From Microbacterium sp. ACRRU (GTDB lineage: Bacteria > Actinomycetota > Actinomycetes > Actinomycetales > Microbacteriaceae), in contig NZ_JAKRNI010000002.1 in the NCBI RefSeq assembly GCF_022346945.1, positions 62,001 through 126,000 on the forward strand: DNA of 64,000 bases, read 5' to 3'. The position numbers and the translations under genes are program-made. The notes below the pieces were generated by a model that saw only the letters and a program-made list of their open reading frames with translations, did no database searches and was not told the origin of the DNA. Below, piece by piece: positions 37,121-46,110 of the stretch; the first letter of the stretch is position 1, and each line of letters opens with the position of its first letter.

Positions 37121-37735
37121 ATGGCGCCATCGACGGAATCCGCACCCGCCCGCCGGATGAGTTCGGAGGAGCGGCGAGAGCAGATCCTTGCGGCCGCGCT
37201 CGCCGTCTTCGGGGCGAAAGGCTATGTCGGGACCACCACCGACGATGTCGCGCGCACGGCGGGCGTGTCGCAGCCCTACGTCGTCCGCCTCTTCGGGACG
37301 AAGGAAAACCTCTTCATCGCCGCGCTCGACGACGCGATGGACCGGCTCCTGGCCGCGTTCGGGGCGGCGGCCCAGGGCGCGTCGGCCGACGAACTGGCCG
37401 CACGGGTGGGTCACGCCTACATCGATCTCCTGCAGGTGCGTGGGTTGCACCAGACGCTGTCGCACGCCTTCCTCCTGGGTGCCCACCCGGTCATCGGGCC
37501 CCGCGCTCGCGACGGCTTCGCCCGCGTCTGGGAGTTCCTGCGCGGCGTCGGGTTCGACGTCGCGTCGGCGCAGGCGTTCCTCGCGCAGGGCATGATGATC
37601 AACTCGCTGTTCGGGCTGCGGCTCGCCGACGACTACGACTCCGATCCGCGCGTCCACGAACTCTTCGACGCGTGCTTCCCGACCGACAAGGTGCGGGTGC
37701 TGTCGATGGCGCCGCGCGCGGACGAACCCTGGTGA
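37121..37735 (+). CDS. TetR family transcriptional regulator
   Basis: A 204-residue repressor. The N-terminal helix-turn-helix reads RREQILAAALAVFGAKGYVGTTTDDVARTAGVSQPYVVRLFGTKENLF (residues 18-65), followed by an all-helical ligand domain without recognisable substrate clues. The ATG lies only 9 bases after the second operator repeat, so the regulator probably represses itself and the divergent MFS pump. Confidence 0.92.
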   Translation: MAPSTESAPARRMSSEERREQILAAALAVFGAKGYVGTTTDDVARTAGVSQPYVVRLFGTKENLFIAALDDAMDRLLAAFGAAAQGASADELAARVGHAYIDLLQVRGLHQTLSHAFLLGAHPVIGPRARDGFARVWEFLRGVGFDVASAQAFLAQGMMINSLFGLRLADDYDSDPRVHELFDACFPTDKVRVLSMAPRADEPW

Positions 37736-37775
37736 CGACGCGGACCGCCAAAAGGCGGGCGGGTAGGCTGGGGGA

Positions 37776-38897
37776 GTGACCATGGAGATCGATCTCGGCC
37801 GTGCCAAGCGGGCCCGCCGCGCCTACACCTTCGACGACATCGCCGTCGTCCCGTCGCGGCGCACGCGCAACCCGGAAGACGTGTCGACGGCGTGGACCAT
37901 CGACGCGTTCCCGTTCGAGATCCCGGTGCTCGGTGCGCCGATGGACTCGGTCGTGAGCCCGCGCACCGCCATCGAGCTCGGCCGACTGGGCGGGCTCGGC
38001 GTTCTCGACCTCGAGGGCCTCTGGACGCGGTACGACGACCCTGAGCCGCATCTCGCCGAGATCGCCGGTCTGCCCGACTCCGAGGCGACGCGGCGGATGC
38101 AGCAGCTGTACTCCGAGCCGATCAAGCCCGAGCTCGTGCGCGACCGGCTCGCCGAGATCCGCGCCGCGGGTGTCACCGTGGCGGGGGCGCTCACCCCTCA
38201 GCGCACCCACGACCTGTACGAAACCGTGGTCGCCGCCGGTGTCGACCTCTTCGTCATCCGCGGCACCACGGTGTCCGCGGAGCACGTGTCGAGCGTCGCC
38301 GAGCCGCTCAACCTCAAGAAGTTCATCTACGACCTCGACGTCCCCGTCATCGTCGGCGGTGCCGCCACCTACACCGCGGCCCTCCACCTCATGCGCACGG
38401 GTGCCGCGGGTGTCCTCGTCGGCTTCGGTGGCGGCGCAGCTTCGACCACGCGGGTGACTCTGGGGCTGCACGCGCCCATGGCCACCGCGGTCGCCGACGT
38501 CGCCGGCGCTCGCCGCGACTACCTCGACGAGTCCGGCGGACGCTACGTCCACGTCATCGCCGACGGAGGCGTGGGTACCTCGGGCGACATCGTGAAGGCG
38601 CTCGCCATGGGTGCCGACGCCGTGATGCTCGGGGTGGCGCTCGCGCGCGCCACCGATGCCCCCGGGCGTGGTTTCCACTGGGGCCCCGAGGCCCACCACG
38701 CGAAGCTGCCCCGCGGTCACCGCGTCGCCGTCGACCGGGTGGGACCACTCGAGCAGGTGCTGTACGGCCCGGCTCCCGTCGCGGACGGGACGGCGAACCT
38801 GATCGGCGCCCTCAAGAAGTCGATGGCCACGACGGGGTACTCCGACCTCAAGGAGTTCCAGCGCGTCGAGGTCGTCGTCGCGCCGTACGGACACTGA
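37776..38897 (+). CDS. guaB3: GuaB3 family IMP dehydrogenase-related protein
   Basis: A 373-residue barrel protein of the actinobacterial GuaB3 family. It has the IMPDH-like N-terminus (YTFDDIAVVPS, GAPMDSVVSP) but no CBS domains. Where IMPDH has the GPGSICTTR catalytic loop, this protein has GFGGGAASTTR: A222 or S223 stands in place of the nucleophilic Cys, so IMPDH chemistry is not expected. Cyanobacterial GuaB3 proteins have been associated with GMP reductase-type activity, but that cannot be transferred with confidence. It begins the guaB3-SURF1-DUF3817-guaA series. GTG 37776 or ATG 37782 could be the start. Confidence 0.92.
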   Translation: MTMEIDLGRAKRARRAYTFDDIAVVPSRRTRNPEDVSTAWTIDAFPFEIPVLGAPMDSVVSPRTAIELGRLGGLGVLDLEGLWTRYDDPEPHLAEIAGLPDSEATRRMQQLYSEPIKPELVRDRLAEIRAAGVTVAGALTPQRTHDLYETVVAAGVDLFVIRGTTVSAEHVSSVAEPLNLKKFIYDLDVPVIVGGAATYTAALHLMRTGAAGVLVGFGGGAASTTRVTLGLHAPMATAVADVAGARRDYLDESGGRYVHVIADGGVGTSGDIVKALAMGADAVMLGVALARATDAPGRGFHWGPEAHHAKLPRGHRVAVDRVGPLEQVLYGPAPVADGTANLIGALKKSMATTGYSDLKEFQRVEVVVAPYGH

Positions 38898-38910
38898 TGC
38901 GGGTGCGCGT

Positions 38911-39780
38911 GTGACTTCTCCTCCCGCGATCGAGCAGGATCCGCCGCAGGTCTTTCCGCCGACCCTGCGCGAAGTGATGCTTCGCCCCCGGTGGTTGGCG
39001 CTCCTGGCCTTCTCGCTCCTCGTCGCGGGGGTCTTGGCGTGGCTCGGCCAGTGGCAGCTCGGCCGTGCCGTCGACACCGCGCCGCCCGAGCCGGGCCGGA
39101 CCGAGATCGTGCAACCCCTCGCCGATGTCGCCCCGCCGGGCGAGTACCTGCCCGAACCGCTCGTGGGGCAACGCGTCGAGGCGACCGGTCGCTGGATCGC
39201 CGAGGACTTCCTCGTGGTCTCGTCGCGCTTCAACGACGGTGTCGAGGGCTACTGGGTCACCGGTCAGTTGCGGCTGGACGAGGTGGCCACGCCCACGTCG
39301 ATCGCCGTCGCCCTCGGGTGGACGCGCGACGCCGCTTCCGCCGAGCGGGCTGTCGAGGCGCTCGACGCCCAGGTGGCGGACGATCCCGACGCGGTCGTGA
39401 GCGTCACGGGCAGACTCATCTCGGACGAGGGCCCCGGCCGTCCTGCCGCGGGAGCCGACCCGCAGGAGATGACGCGCATGTCGCCGGCGATGCTGCTCGG
39501 TCGCTGGCACGACGTCGACGGAGTGGCGGTCTACCGCCCCTACCTCGCCTCCCAGGCGGCGATCGGGCCGCTGAATGCCATCGACTCGCCCGCCCCGGAG
39601 GAGCGCTCGCGGGTCAACTGGCTCAACATCTTCTACGCCGCCGAATGGGCGATCTTCGCCGGGTTCGCTTTGTACCTCTGGTACCGGCTCGCGCGCGACG
39701 CGTGGGAGAAGGAAGTGGAAGATCTCGAGGACGAACGATCCGAAGCTCTCGCGGCGGGCACGCCAGAATCCCGCGACTAG
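38911..39780 (+). CDS. SURF1-family cytochrome oxidase assembly protein
   Basis: A 289-residue membrane protein with one membrane helix at about 29-47 ending GQWQLGRA and a second near 232-252 (IFYAAEWAIFAGFALYLWYRLARD), bracketing an exported beta-rich domain with RVEATGRW and VALGWTRD. This two-helix arrangement is that of SURF1/Shy1, which helps insert haem a into cytochrome aa3 oxidase. GTG start, 13 bases after guaB3. Confidence 0.9.
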   Translation: MTSPPAIEQDPPQVFPPTLREVMLRPRWLALLAFSLLVAGVLAWLGQWQLGRAVDTAPPEPGRTEIVQPLADVAPPGEYLPEPLVGQRVEATGRWIAEDFLVVSSRFNDGVEGYWVTGQLRLDEVATPTSIAVALGWTRDAASAERAVEALDAQVADDPDAVVSVTGRLISDEGPGRPAAGADPQEMTRMSPAMLLGRWHDVDGVAVYRPYLASQAAIGPLNAIDSPAPEERSRVNWLNIFYAAEWAIFAGFALYLWYRLARDAWEKEVEDLEDERSEALAAGTPESRD

Positions 39781-39790
39781 ACTGGCATCC

Positions 39791-40312
39791 ATGCCCCGTG
39801 CCCCGAAGCTCGCCTCTTTTCCGGCGATCCGCGGAGCCCTGAAGTTCTACCAGATCTGCTCGGTCATCACGGGTGTCGGCCTGCTTCTGCTGGTCGCCGA
39901 GATGATCCTGAAGTACACGCCCATCCACAAGGAGCTGTTCCTGGGCGGATCCGGGGGCTTCCTGTGGTTCGCGGATGCCATCCCCGGCCCCGGATGCCAG
40001 TGGTTCTCGCTGTTCGTCCCGGGGGGCAGCGGGTGCGACATCGTCTCGACCGGCGACGGCATCAACATCTCGCTCGCGATCCTCGTCGCTCACGGCTGGT
40101 TCTACGTCGTGTACCTGTTCTCGTGCTTCCGCGTGTGGAGTCTGATGCGGTGGCCCTTCCGCCGCTTCGTCTTCCTGGCGCTCGGCGGCGTCGTGCCCTT
40201 CCTCTCCTTCTTCCTCGAGGTGCGCACCGCTCACGGCGTGCGCGCCTACCTCGCCGAGCGCGAGGCCGCAGAGGCCCCCGCTCCCGTCCCCGCCCCGGAA
40301 GGACCCCGGTGA
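39791..40312 (+). CDS. DUF3817 integral membrane protein
   Basis: A 173-residue protein: an N-terminal [27 protein letters not shown] helix, then three further membrane segments with [39 protein letters not shown] near the end. This is the DUF3817 pattern, always found near guaA or SURF1 in Actinobacteria and of unknown function. ATG 39791. The TGA stop overlaps the GTG of guaA. Confidence 0.87.
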   Translation: MPRAPKLASFPAIRGALKFYQICSVITGVGLLLLVAEMILKYTPIHKELFLGGSGGFLWFADAIPGPGCQWFSLFVPGGSGCDIVSTGDGINISLAILVAHGWFYVVYLFSCFRVWSLMRWPFRRFVFLALGGVVPFLSFFLEVRTAHGVRAYLAEREAAEAPAPVPAPEGPR

Positions 40313-41889
40313 CCGAACAGACCGAAACGTCGCAGCGTCCCGTCCTCGTCGTCGACTTCGGCGCCCAGTACGCCCAGCTCATCGCTCGGCGCGTGCGCGA
40401 GGCGGGCGTCTACAGCGAGATCGTGCCGCACACCGCGTCCGCGGCAGACATCGCCGCGAAGAATCCGGTGGGGATCATCCTCTCGGGCGGCCCGTCGTCG
40501 GTGTACGAAGAAGGGGCTCCCCGCCTGGACGAAGGGGTCTTCGACCTCAACGTCCCCACGCTCGGCATCTGCTACGGCTTCCAGGTCATGGCGCAGGCGC
40601 TCGGCGGCGAGGTCGCCAACACCGGTCTCCGTGAGTACGGCGCGACGGATGCCACGGTCGTCACCGAGGGCACGCTGCTCGAGGGGCAGCCGGCCGAGCA
40701 GAACGTCTGGATGAGTCACGGCGATCAGGTCTCCCGCGCACCCGAGGGCTTCGAGGTGCTCGCCCGCACCGCCCACACGCCCGTCGCCGCGTTCGCGAAC
40801 GACACCCGTCGCATGTACGGGGTGCAGTGGCATCCCGAGGTCAAGCACTCCGATCACGGCCAGAACGTGCTCGAGAACTTCCTGCACAAGGCCGCGGGGC
40901 TCCCGGCCGACTGGAACAGCGGCAACGTGATCGCGGAGCAGATCGCGCGCATCCGCGAGCAGGTCGGCACCGGCCGGGTGCTCTCGGCTCTCTCGGGTGG
41001 CGTCGACTCGGCCGTCTCGACCGCCCTCGTGCACGAGGCCGTGGGCGACCAGCTCGTCGCGGTGTTCGTCGACCACGGACTCCTCCGCAAGGGTGAGCGC
41101 GAACAGGTCGAGAACGACTACGTCGCCTCGACCGGCGTGCGCCTCATCACCGTCGATGCGCGCGAGACGTTCCTGAACGCCCTCGCCGGGGTGAGCGACC
41201 CCGAAGAGAAGCGCAAGATCATCGGCCGCGAGTTCATCCGTGCGTTCGAGAAGGTCCAGGCCGACCTCGTCGCCGAGGCCGCGGCCGAAGGCGAACCCAT
41301 CCGCTTCCTGGTGCAGGGGACGCTGTACCCCGACGTCGTCGAGTCCGGCGGCGGTGCGGGCACCGCGAACATCAAGAGCCACCACAACGTCGGGGGCCTT
41401 CCCGAAGACCTGCAGTTCGAGCTCGTCGAACCGCTGCGCACCCTGTTCAAGGACGAGGTGCGCGCGATCGGACGCGAGCTCGGACTCCCCGAGGCGATCG
41501 TGGGCCGCCAGCCGTTTCCGGGGCCCGGTCTTGGCATCCGCATCGTGGGCGAGGTCACCGCTGACCGTCTCGAGATCCTGCGTGAGGCCGACGCCATCGC
41601 CCGCGCCGAGCTGACGAAGGCCGGACTGGATGCCGAGATCTGGCAGTGCCCCGTGGTGCTGCTCGCCGACGTGCGCTCGGTCGGCGTGCAGGGCGACGGC
41701 CGCACCTACGGCCACCCGATCGTGCTGCGACCGGTCTCGTCGGAAGACGCGATGACCGCCGACTGGACCCGTCTGCCCTACGACGTGCTGTCGAAGATCA
41801 GCAACCGCATCACCAACGAGGTGCGCGAGGTGAATCGCGTGGTGCTCGATGTGACATCGAAGCCGCCGGGGACCATCGAATGGGAGTGA
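40309..41889 (+). CDS. guaA: GMP synthase (glutamine-hydrolysing)
   Basis: A 526-residue enzyme converting XMP to GMP. The class I glutaminase has its nucleophile at C88 in GICYGFQ and His-Glu in QWHPE; the ATP-pyrophosphatase P-loop is LSGGVDSAV; the C-terminal dimerisation domain ends in [12 protein letters not shown] start overlapping the previous stop by 4 bases. Confidence 0.97.
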   Translation: MTEQTETSQRPVLVVDFGAQYAQLIARRVREAGVYSEIVPHTASAADIAAKNPVGIILSGGPSSVYEEGAPRLDEGVFDLNVPTLGICYGFQVMAQALGGEVANTGLREYGATDATVVTEGTLLEGQPAEQNVWMSHGDQVSRAPEGFEVLARTAHTPVAAFANDTRRMYGVQWHPEVKHSDHGQNVLENFLHKAAGLPADWNSGNVIAEQIARIREQVGTGRVLSALSGGVDSAVSTALVHEAVGDQLVAVFVDHGLLRKGEREQVENDYVASTGVRLITVDARETFLNALAGVSDPEEKRKIIGREFIRAFEKVQADLVAEAAAEGEPIRFLVQGTLYPDVVESGGGAGTANIKSHHNVGGLPEDLQFELVEPLRTLFKDEVRAIGRELGLPEAIVGRQPFPGPGLGIRIVGEVTADRLEILREADAIARAELTKAGLDAEIWQCPVVLLADVRSVGVQGDGRTYGHPIVLRPVSSEDAMTADWTRLPYDVLSKISNRITNEVREVNRVVLDVTSKPPGTIEWE

Positions 41890-41935
41890 GCCGGGTCTGA
41901 CACCGGCTCCCGCGACCCCGCCGTCGTCCGGTTCC

Positions 41936-41997
41936 GGGGTGTCGTCTTCCGGTCGAGAGCAGGGCCCCTACCCCGATCGACCGGAAGACGACACCCC
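41936..41997. repeat. long intergenic inverted repeat, family D
   Basis: A perfect 21-base stem (41936-41956 with 41977-41997), whose arm contains GGTGTCGTCTTCCGGTCGA, encloses a 20-base loop. It begins 47 bases after guaA and ends 93 bases before the next gene, so termination is possible, but there is no T-tract. Only one copy is in the window. Confidence 0.85.
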
Positions 41998-42089
41998 TCC
42001 ACCGGGCGTCGGCGGGGTCGCTCTGTCGTCAGCGGCGAAGGAGGGCGCGCGGGCCGACCGCGCGAAGGCGTATGGGGGAGGATGGGGGC

Positions 42090-43445
42090 ATGGCGGAGCT
42101 GTTCCCCGACGCGTGGTACCTGATCCTGTCGAGCAGGCTCGTCCCCGACCTCGACGGCGGCTACACGATCTCCACCCTCGCGCGGGCGCGGCAGATGGCG
42201 GATGCCGGTGCCCCGCCGCTGCTGCTCACGGTCGACCCGGGCACGGCGGACGCGCACGCCGCTCATCGCGCCGAATTCGTCGCGCGTGGGGCGGCCGCGG
42301 CATCCGAGGTCTTCCGTAACCTGTTCGACGAGGCGGTGGGCGCCGACGGTGGAGCCGCCGAGTGGCTGCGCGCGGCGGCTCGGCCCGGTGAACCCGATCC
42401 GACCCTGGAGTACCGGAGCGTCGCCGGCGGAGCCGTCGATCTGCCGAACGTCGTCGACCCGCATTGGCACCTGTCGTCAGCGCCGATCGTGGTGCGGGAC
42501 GCGAAGGGTGTCGCTGCGGGCGTCGTCGGAGGCTTCGGTGCGCTGTACCGCGCGTGGCTCGCACACGTCGTCGCGGAACTACGGGAGCGGGTCGATCGCC
42601 CCGTCGTGCTGATCTGCGAGTCGCGGCAGCTCGGCGAGCTCCTCGTCGAGTGGGACGACCCCGGTGTCCGCATCCTCCACACCGTGCACACCATCCACCT
42701 CGAGCCGCCCTTCACCGCGGATGCGCCCGTCAACGCCCTGTGGGAACGGTGGCTGTCGGTGGCATCCCGGTTCGACGCGGTGCTGTGGCCGACCGCGTCG
42801 CAAAGAGACGACGTTCGGGCGCGCTTCGGCGACGACCGGATCGACGTCGTGGCACCCCACGGGGTGCCGGCCCCCTCGGGCGGGTCCCGGGCGGAGAGCG
42901 GACCGGTCGTCGTGCTGGGGCGTCTGGCCGCGGGTAAGCGCCTCGATCACGCGATCCGGGCGTTCGCGCGGGTGGTCGCCGACCTCCCGGATGCGCGCCT
43001 GGAACTGTGGGGCGCCGGCGCCGAGCGCGACCGGCTCGCCGCGCTCGTCCGCGACCTCGGCCTCGAGGGACTCGTCACGCTCCCCGGTCTCACGCTCGAT
43101 CCGGGCGCGGTGCTCGACTCCGCGTCGGTCTACCTCACGACCTCGGCGTTCGAGGGGCAGGGGCTCGCGCTCGCCGAGGCTCTCGCGCACGGAGTCCCGG
43201 TGGTGGCGTACGACATCCGCTACGGTCCGCGCGACATGCTGGCCACGGGTGGCGGCATCCTGGTGCCCGACGGCGACGAGGGCGCGCTCGTCGAGGCGCT
43301 CGCTCGCCTCCTCGGCGACACGGCGCTCCGGCAGCGGCTCTCCGCCGAGGCCCGCGCGGCCGCTGCGGCGCTGAGCCCCGCGCGGGCGATGCAGACCGTC
43401 GCGGCCGCGTGCGTCGACGCGCTGTCGCGCCCGGCCCGGCGGTAG
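42090..43445 (+). CDS. glycosyltransferase family 4 protein
   Basis: A 451-residue GT-B enzyme. The C-terminal nucleotide-sugar domain is clear: VVVLGRLAAGKRLDHAIRAFARV, LELWGAGAERDRL, and the acceptor or donor-binding TSAFEGQGLALAEALAHGVPVVAYDIRYGPRDM with the EGQGLALAEA signature. The N-terminal half contains TVHTIHLEPPF. The combination of the YGPRD and EGQGLAL motifs resembles TarM/GtfA-type transferases that decorate wall glycopolymers or surface proteins. The specific acceptor is not determined. ATG 42090 has AGGATGGGGG upstream. Confidence 0.85.
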   Translation: MAELFPDAWYLILSSRLVPDLDGGYTISTLARARQMADAGAPPLLLTVDPGTADAHAAHRAEFVARGAAAASEVFRNLFDEAVGADGGAAEWLRAAARPGEPDPTLEYRSVAGGAVDLPNVVDPHWHLSSAPIVVRDAKGVAAGVVGGFGALYRAWLAHVVAELRERVDRPVVLICESRQLGELLVEWDDPGVRILHTVHTIHLEPPFTADAPVNALWERWLSVASRFDAVLWPTASQRDDVRARFGDDRIDVVAPHGVPAPSGGSRAESGPVVVLGRLAAGKRLDHAIRAFARVVADLPDARLELWGAGAERDRLAALVRDLGLEGLVTLPGLTLDPGAVLDSASVYLTTSAFEGQGLALAEALAHGVPVVAYDIRYGPRDMLATGGGILVPDGDEGALVEALARLLGDTALRQRLSAEARAAAAALSPARAMQTVAAACVDALSRPARR

Positions 43446-43472
43446 TCGCCGCGGCGGGAGCTGTCGCGTCCC

Positions 43473-43520
43473 GCGCGTCCGGTGCTGCGCGCGTCCGGCG
43501 CTGCACGCGTCCGGTGCTGC
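43473..43520. repeat. 16-base unit repeated three times
   Basis: Three tandem 16-base units of the form (G/A)CGCGTCCGG(T/C)GCTGC lie directly before inverted-repeat family C copy 1, just after the glycosyltransferase stop. The unit is not a multiple of three and lies outside any gene. Confidence 0.8.
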
Positions 43521-43527
43521 ACAAGTT

Positions 43528-43582
43528 CAGTGTCCAAGACACGCGGATGCGAATGAACCCGGTCCGCGTGTCCTGGACACTG
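43528..43582. repeat. long intergenic inverted repeat, family C copy 1
   Basis: CAGTGTCCAAGACACGCGGA (43528-43547) pairs with 43563-43582 at 19 of 20 positions across a 15-base loop starting TGC. It lies between the convergent glycosyltransferase and LigD-polymerase genes. Confidence 0.85.
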
Positions 43583-43622
43583 ACAGAGCAGAACACGGGC
43601 GCCGCCGCAAACGAGACGGGCG

Positions 43623-44846
43623 TCAGGAGCGGCCCGCCCAGGGGTCGTATTCGGCGATCAGGGGGTCCTGCGGGGGCCGTTTCGCATCCGGGACGTGCTG
43701 GAGGTTGACCCGCACGCGGTACCAGAGCGAGCTCGAGCCGCGCATGCCGTCGACGAGCACATCGGCCGGATGGAGGGCTGCGGTCGCATCGGGGTACCGC
43801 CGTTTCCACTCCTCGAGAGCGTCGAGGGCTTCTGGCTTCGTCTTGGCGCGTGCGACTTCGATGAGGGGCATCGTCGAGGCGCGGCGGCCCGATCCGTCCG
43901 AGCCTCGCGGCGGTTTCTCGGCCGGGCCCATCTCTTCGGCGAGAGCGAGCAGACTCGCCAGCGAGCCCGCGGCGTCGTCGATGCCTTCGTGCGGGTCGCC
44001 GATTGCTGTGAAGCGCTCGGGCACCGTGAGCACGGTGAACTCCTCCGGGCGTCGATGGCGGACCTCGTCCCACGTCAGAGGCGTCGACACCCGCGCGTCG
44101 GGCAGCGGGCGAATCGAGTACGCGGATGCCACTGTGCGGTCCTTCGCGTTCTGGTTGAAGTCGACGAACACGCTCTCGCCGCGCTCCTCCTTCCACCAGC
44201 GGGCGGTGGCGAGCCCCGGTGCCCGGTTCTCGACCTCGCGGGCGAGGGTCTCGGCGGCCAGGCGCACATCGGAGTACTCCCATTCGGGTCGGATCCGGAC
44301 GAGGATGTGCAGTCCGCGCGATCCCGAGGTCTTCGGCCAGCCGACGAGCCCGTGGTCGTCCAGCACGTCGCGGGCGATGAACGCGACATCGACGATCTGC
44401 GCCCAGTCGACGCCGGGCATCGGGTCGAGGTCGATGCGCAGCTCGTCCGGGTGGTCGAGGTCTTCGGCCCGCACGGGGTGAGGGTTGAGGTCGAGGCATC
44501 CGAGGTTCACGATCCAGGCAAGGCCGGCGGCGTCGCGGATCACGGTCTCCTCCGCGGACGTGCCCGAGGCGTAGTGCAGCGTCGCCGTGTCGATGAAGTC
44601 GGGGTGGTTCTCTGGCACGCGCTTCTGGAAGAAGGGCTCCTGTCCGAGGCCCTTGGCGAAGCGCTTGAGCACCATGGGGCGCCCGGCGGCACCGCGCAGT
44701 GCTCCGTCGGCGACGGCGAGGTAGTAGCGCACGAGGTCGAGCTTGGTGAGCCCTGGCTCGGGAAACACGACGCGATCCGGGCTGGTGACCCGGACCTCGT
44801 GACCGTCGACGTCGAGAACCGTCGGGGGTGTCTTTGCGGGGCTCAT
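43623..44846 (-). CDS. LigD-type polymerase (primase-polymerase) domain protein
   Basis: A 407-residue protein related to the polymerase domain of DNA ligase D (archaeo-eukaryotic primase fold). The catalytic acidic pair is in ELRIDLDPMPG; SGSRGLHILVRI and WWKEERGESVFVDFNQNAKDRTVASAYSIRP complete the nucleotide-binding site. After about residue 290 there is an extra domain of about 115 residues ending LWYRVRVNLQHVPDAKRPPQDPLIAEYDPW, found in stand-alone actinobacterial versions. It would fill gaps or add ribonucleotides during non-homologous end joining. No ligase or nuclease domain is attached and no Ku gene is nearby. A second, related protein starts at 63162. Family C inverted repeats flank this gene on both sides. 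Confidence 0.87.
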   Translation of the reverse strand: MSPAKTPPTVLDVDGHEVRVTSPDRVVFPEPGLTKLDLVRYYLAVADGALRGAAGRPMVLKRFAKGLGQEPFFQKRVPENHPDFIDTATLHYASGTSAEETVIRDAAGLAWIVNLGCLDLNPHPVRAEDLDHPDELRIDLDPMPGVDWAQIVDVAFIARDVLDDHGLVGWPKTSGSRGLHILVRIRPEWEYSDVRLAAETLAREVENRAPGLATARWWKEERGESVFVDFNQNAKDRTVASAYSIRPLPDARVSTPLTWDEVRHRRPEEFTVLTVPERFTAIGDPHEGIDDAAGSLASLLALAEEMGPAEKPPRGSDGSGRRASTMPLIEVARAKTKPEALDALEEWKRRYPDATAALHPADVLVDGMRGSSSLWYRVRVNLQHVPDAKRPPQDPLIAEYDPWAGRS

Positions 44847-44917
44847 GCCGCGAGGCTAGCCCCCTGGCATCCGACGGAGATATCCCTTGCGCGGGCCTGG
44901 GGGCGTCTTCTCGCCCC

Positions 44918-44978
44918 GTTGAGTGTCCACAACACGCGGATGCCACGGGGGCGCGTCCGCGTGTCTTGGACACTCAAC
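44918..44978. repeat. long intergenic inverted repeat, family C copy 2
   Basis: Arms of 23 bases (44918-44940 and 44956-44978) pair with two mismatches across a 15-base loop starting TGC. The arm AGTGTCCA-ACACGCGGA is shared with copy 1 on the other side of the LigD-type gene. Confidence 0.85.
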
Positions 44979-45046
44979 CTGCGGCACGACGGGACGCGGC
45001 GGGCCGAGTCGGGCAGGGCCGGAGCCCGCGAACGCCCGCGCAACGA

Positions 45047-45078
45047 CGAAGGGCCGCCCCGAACGGGACGGCCCTTCG
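45047..45078 (-). terminator. terminator of the Bax-inhibitor-1 family gene
   Basis: CGAAGGGCCG pairs with CGGCCCTTCG around a GC-rich inner stem and loop, 14 bases past the stop of the minus-strand gene ending at 45092. Confidence 0.7.
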
Positions 45079-45091
45079 AAACGGCGATGCG

Positions 45092-45967
45092 TCAGTTGTT
45101 GCCGCGGAGGATCGCGAGGATGCGCAGGATCTCGACGTACAGCCACACGACGGTGACCATGATGCCGAACGCGCCGACCCAGCCGTAGACCCGCGGGGCG
45201 CCGTTGCGGACGCCGCGCTGGATCTGGTCGAAGTCGAGCACGAGCGAGTACGCGGCCATGATGACCACGAAGACGCCGATGATGAGACCGAGCGGGATGC
45301 CGGCGATCTCAACGCTGCGCAGACCGAACGCGCCACCGGCGAGCGGCACGTTGAAGAGCATCAGGCCGAGGTTGATCAGGCTGAACACGAGGTAGCCGAC
45401 CATCGCGATCATGAAGATCTTGGTGGCGCGGGCCGAGGCGCGGATCTTGCCGCTGGCGAAGAGGGCGAGCGTCACACCGACGACCGAGAGCGTCGCGAGG
45501 GTCGCCTGCACGACGATGCCCGGGTAGAGGAATTCGAAGAAGGCCGAGATGCCACCGACGAAAAGGCCCTCGAACGCCGCGTAGGCGATGAAGACGGGCA
45601 CCGACGGCTTCTTCTTGAAGATCGCGACCATCGCCAGGACGAAGCCGCCGAGACCACCGATGATCATCGGCAGCACGTTGGGGCTGGGGTTGGCGACCGA
45701 GACCGTGCTCATCGTCCAGATCCAGCCGACGACGGCGGTCACGACGAGGACGGCGAAGAGGCCGAGGGTCTTGAAGACGGTGTCTTCGACCGTCATGCGG
45801 TCGGTCTGCACCGCACCCGCGGACGGGGCGGCGTACATGCCCTCGATGTTCGCGGTCTCCGCGGCAGCGGCGGCGGCGTTCGCCGGGGGAGGGCTGTAAC
45901 GGGTCTGGGCGCCGGCACGAGGGTCCTGGAACGCCGGGGTGTTGAAGGCCGGGTTGTTGAGGGCCAC
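45092..45967 (-). CDS. Bax inhibitor-1/YccA family membrane protein
   Basis: A 291-residue protein with about 60 polar N-terminal residues, then seven hydrophobic segments between about 70 and 285. The family segments AAYSLVLDFDQIQRGVRNGAP and the C-terminal GAFGIMVTVVWLYVEILRILAIL match BI-1/YccA (TMBIM) proteins, which include pH-regulated calcium leak channels. The C-terminal acidic DFDQIQ site is conserved. The bacterial physiological role is uncertain. Monocistronic, with its own terminator. Confidence 0.9.
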   Translation of the reverse strand: MALNNPAFNTPAFQDPRAGAQTRYSPPPANAAAAAAETANIEGMYAAPSAGAVQTDRMTVEDTVFKTLGLFAVLVVTAVVGWIWTMSTVSVANPSPNVLPMIIGGLGGFVLAMVAIFKKKPSVPVFIAYAAFEGLFVGGISAFFEFLYPGIVVQATLATLSVVGVTLALFASGKIRASARATKIFMIAMVGYLVFSLINLGLMLFNVPLAGGAFGLRSVEIAGIPLGLIIGVFVVIMAAYSLVLDFDQIQRGVRNGAPRVYGWVGAFGIMVTVVWLYVEILRILAILRGNN

Positions 45968-46110
45968 AGGGACTCACACTCCAAATTGCTGGTGATCACA
46001 GCACCGTGCTGTCACACAACACTAGCCGAGGAGGCCGCGAGTTTCCTTGCGCTGACTGGGATTCTGCTATGAGCGAGCACGCCCGCCGGGCGGCTGGCTA
46101 GCCTGGGCTG

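Noticed and set aside
43473-43520. Short tandem repeats as a CRISPR or iteron origin
   Set aside because: The 16-base units are directly adjacent with no spacers, and no rep gene is nearby.
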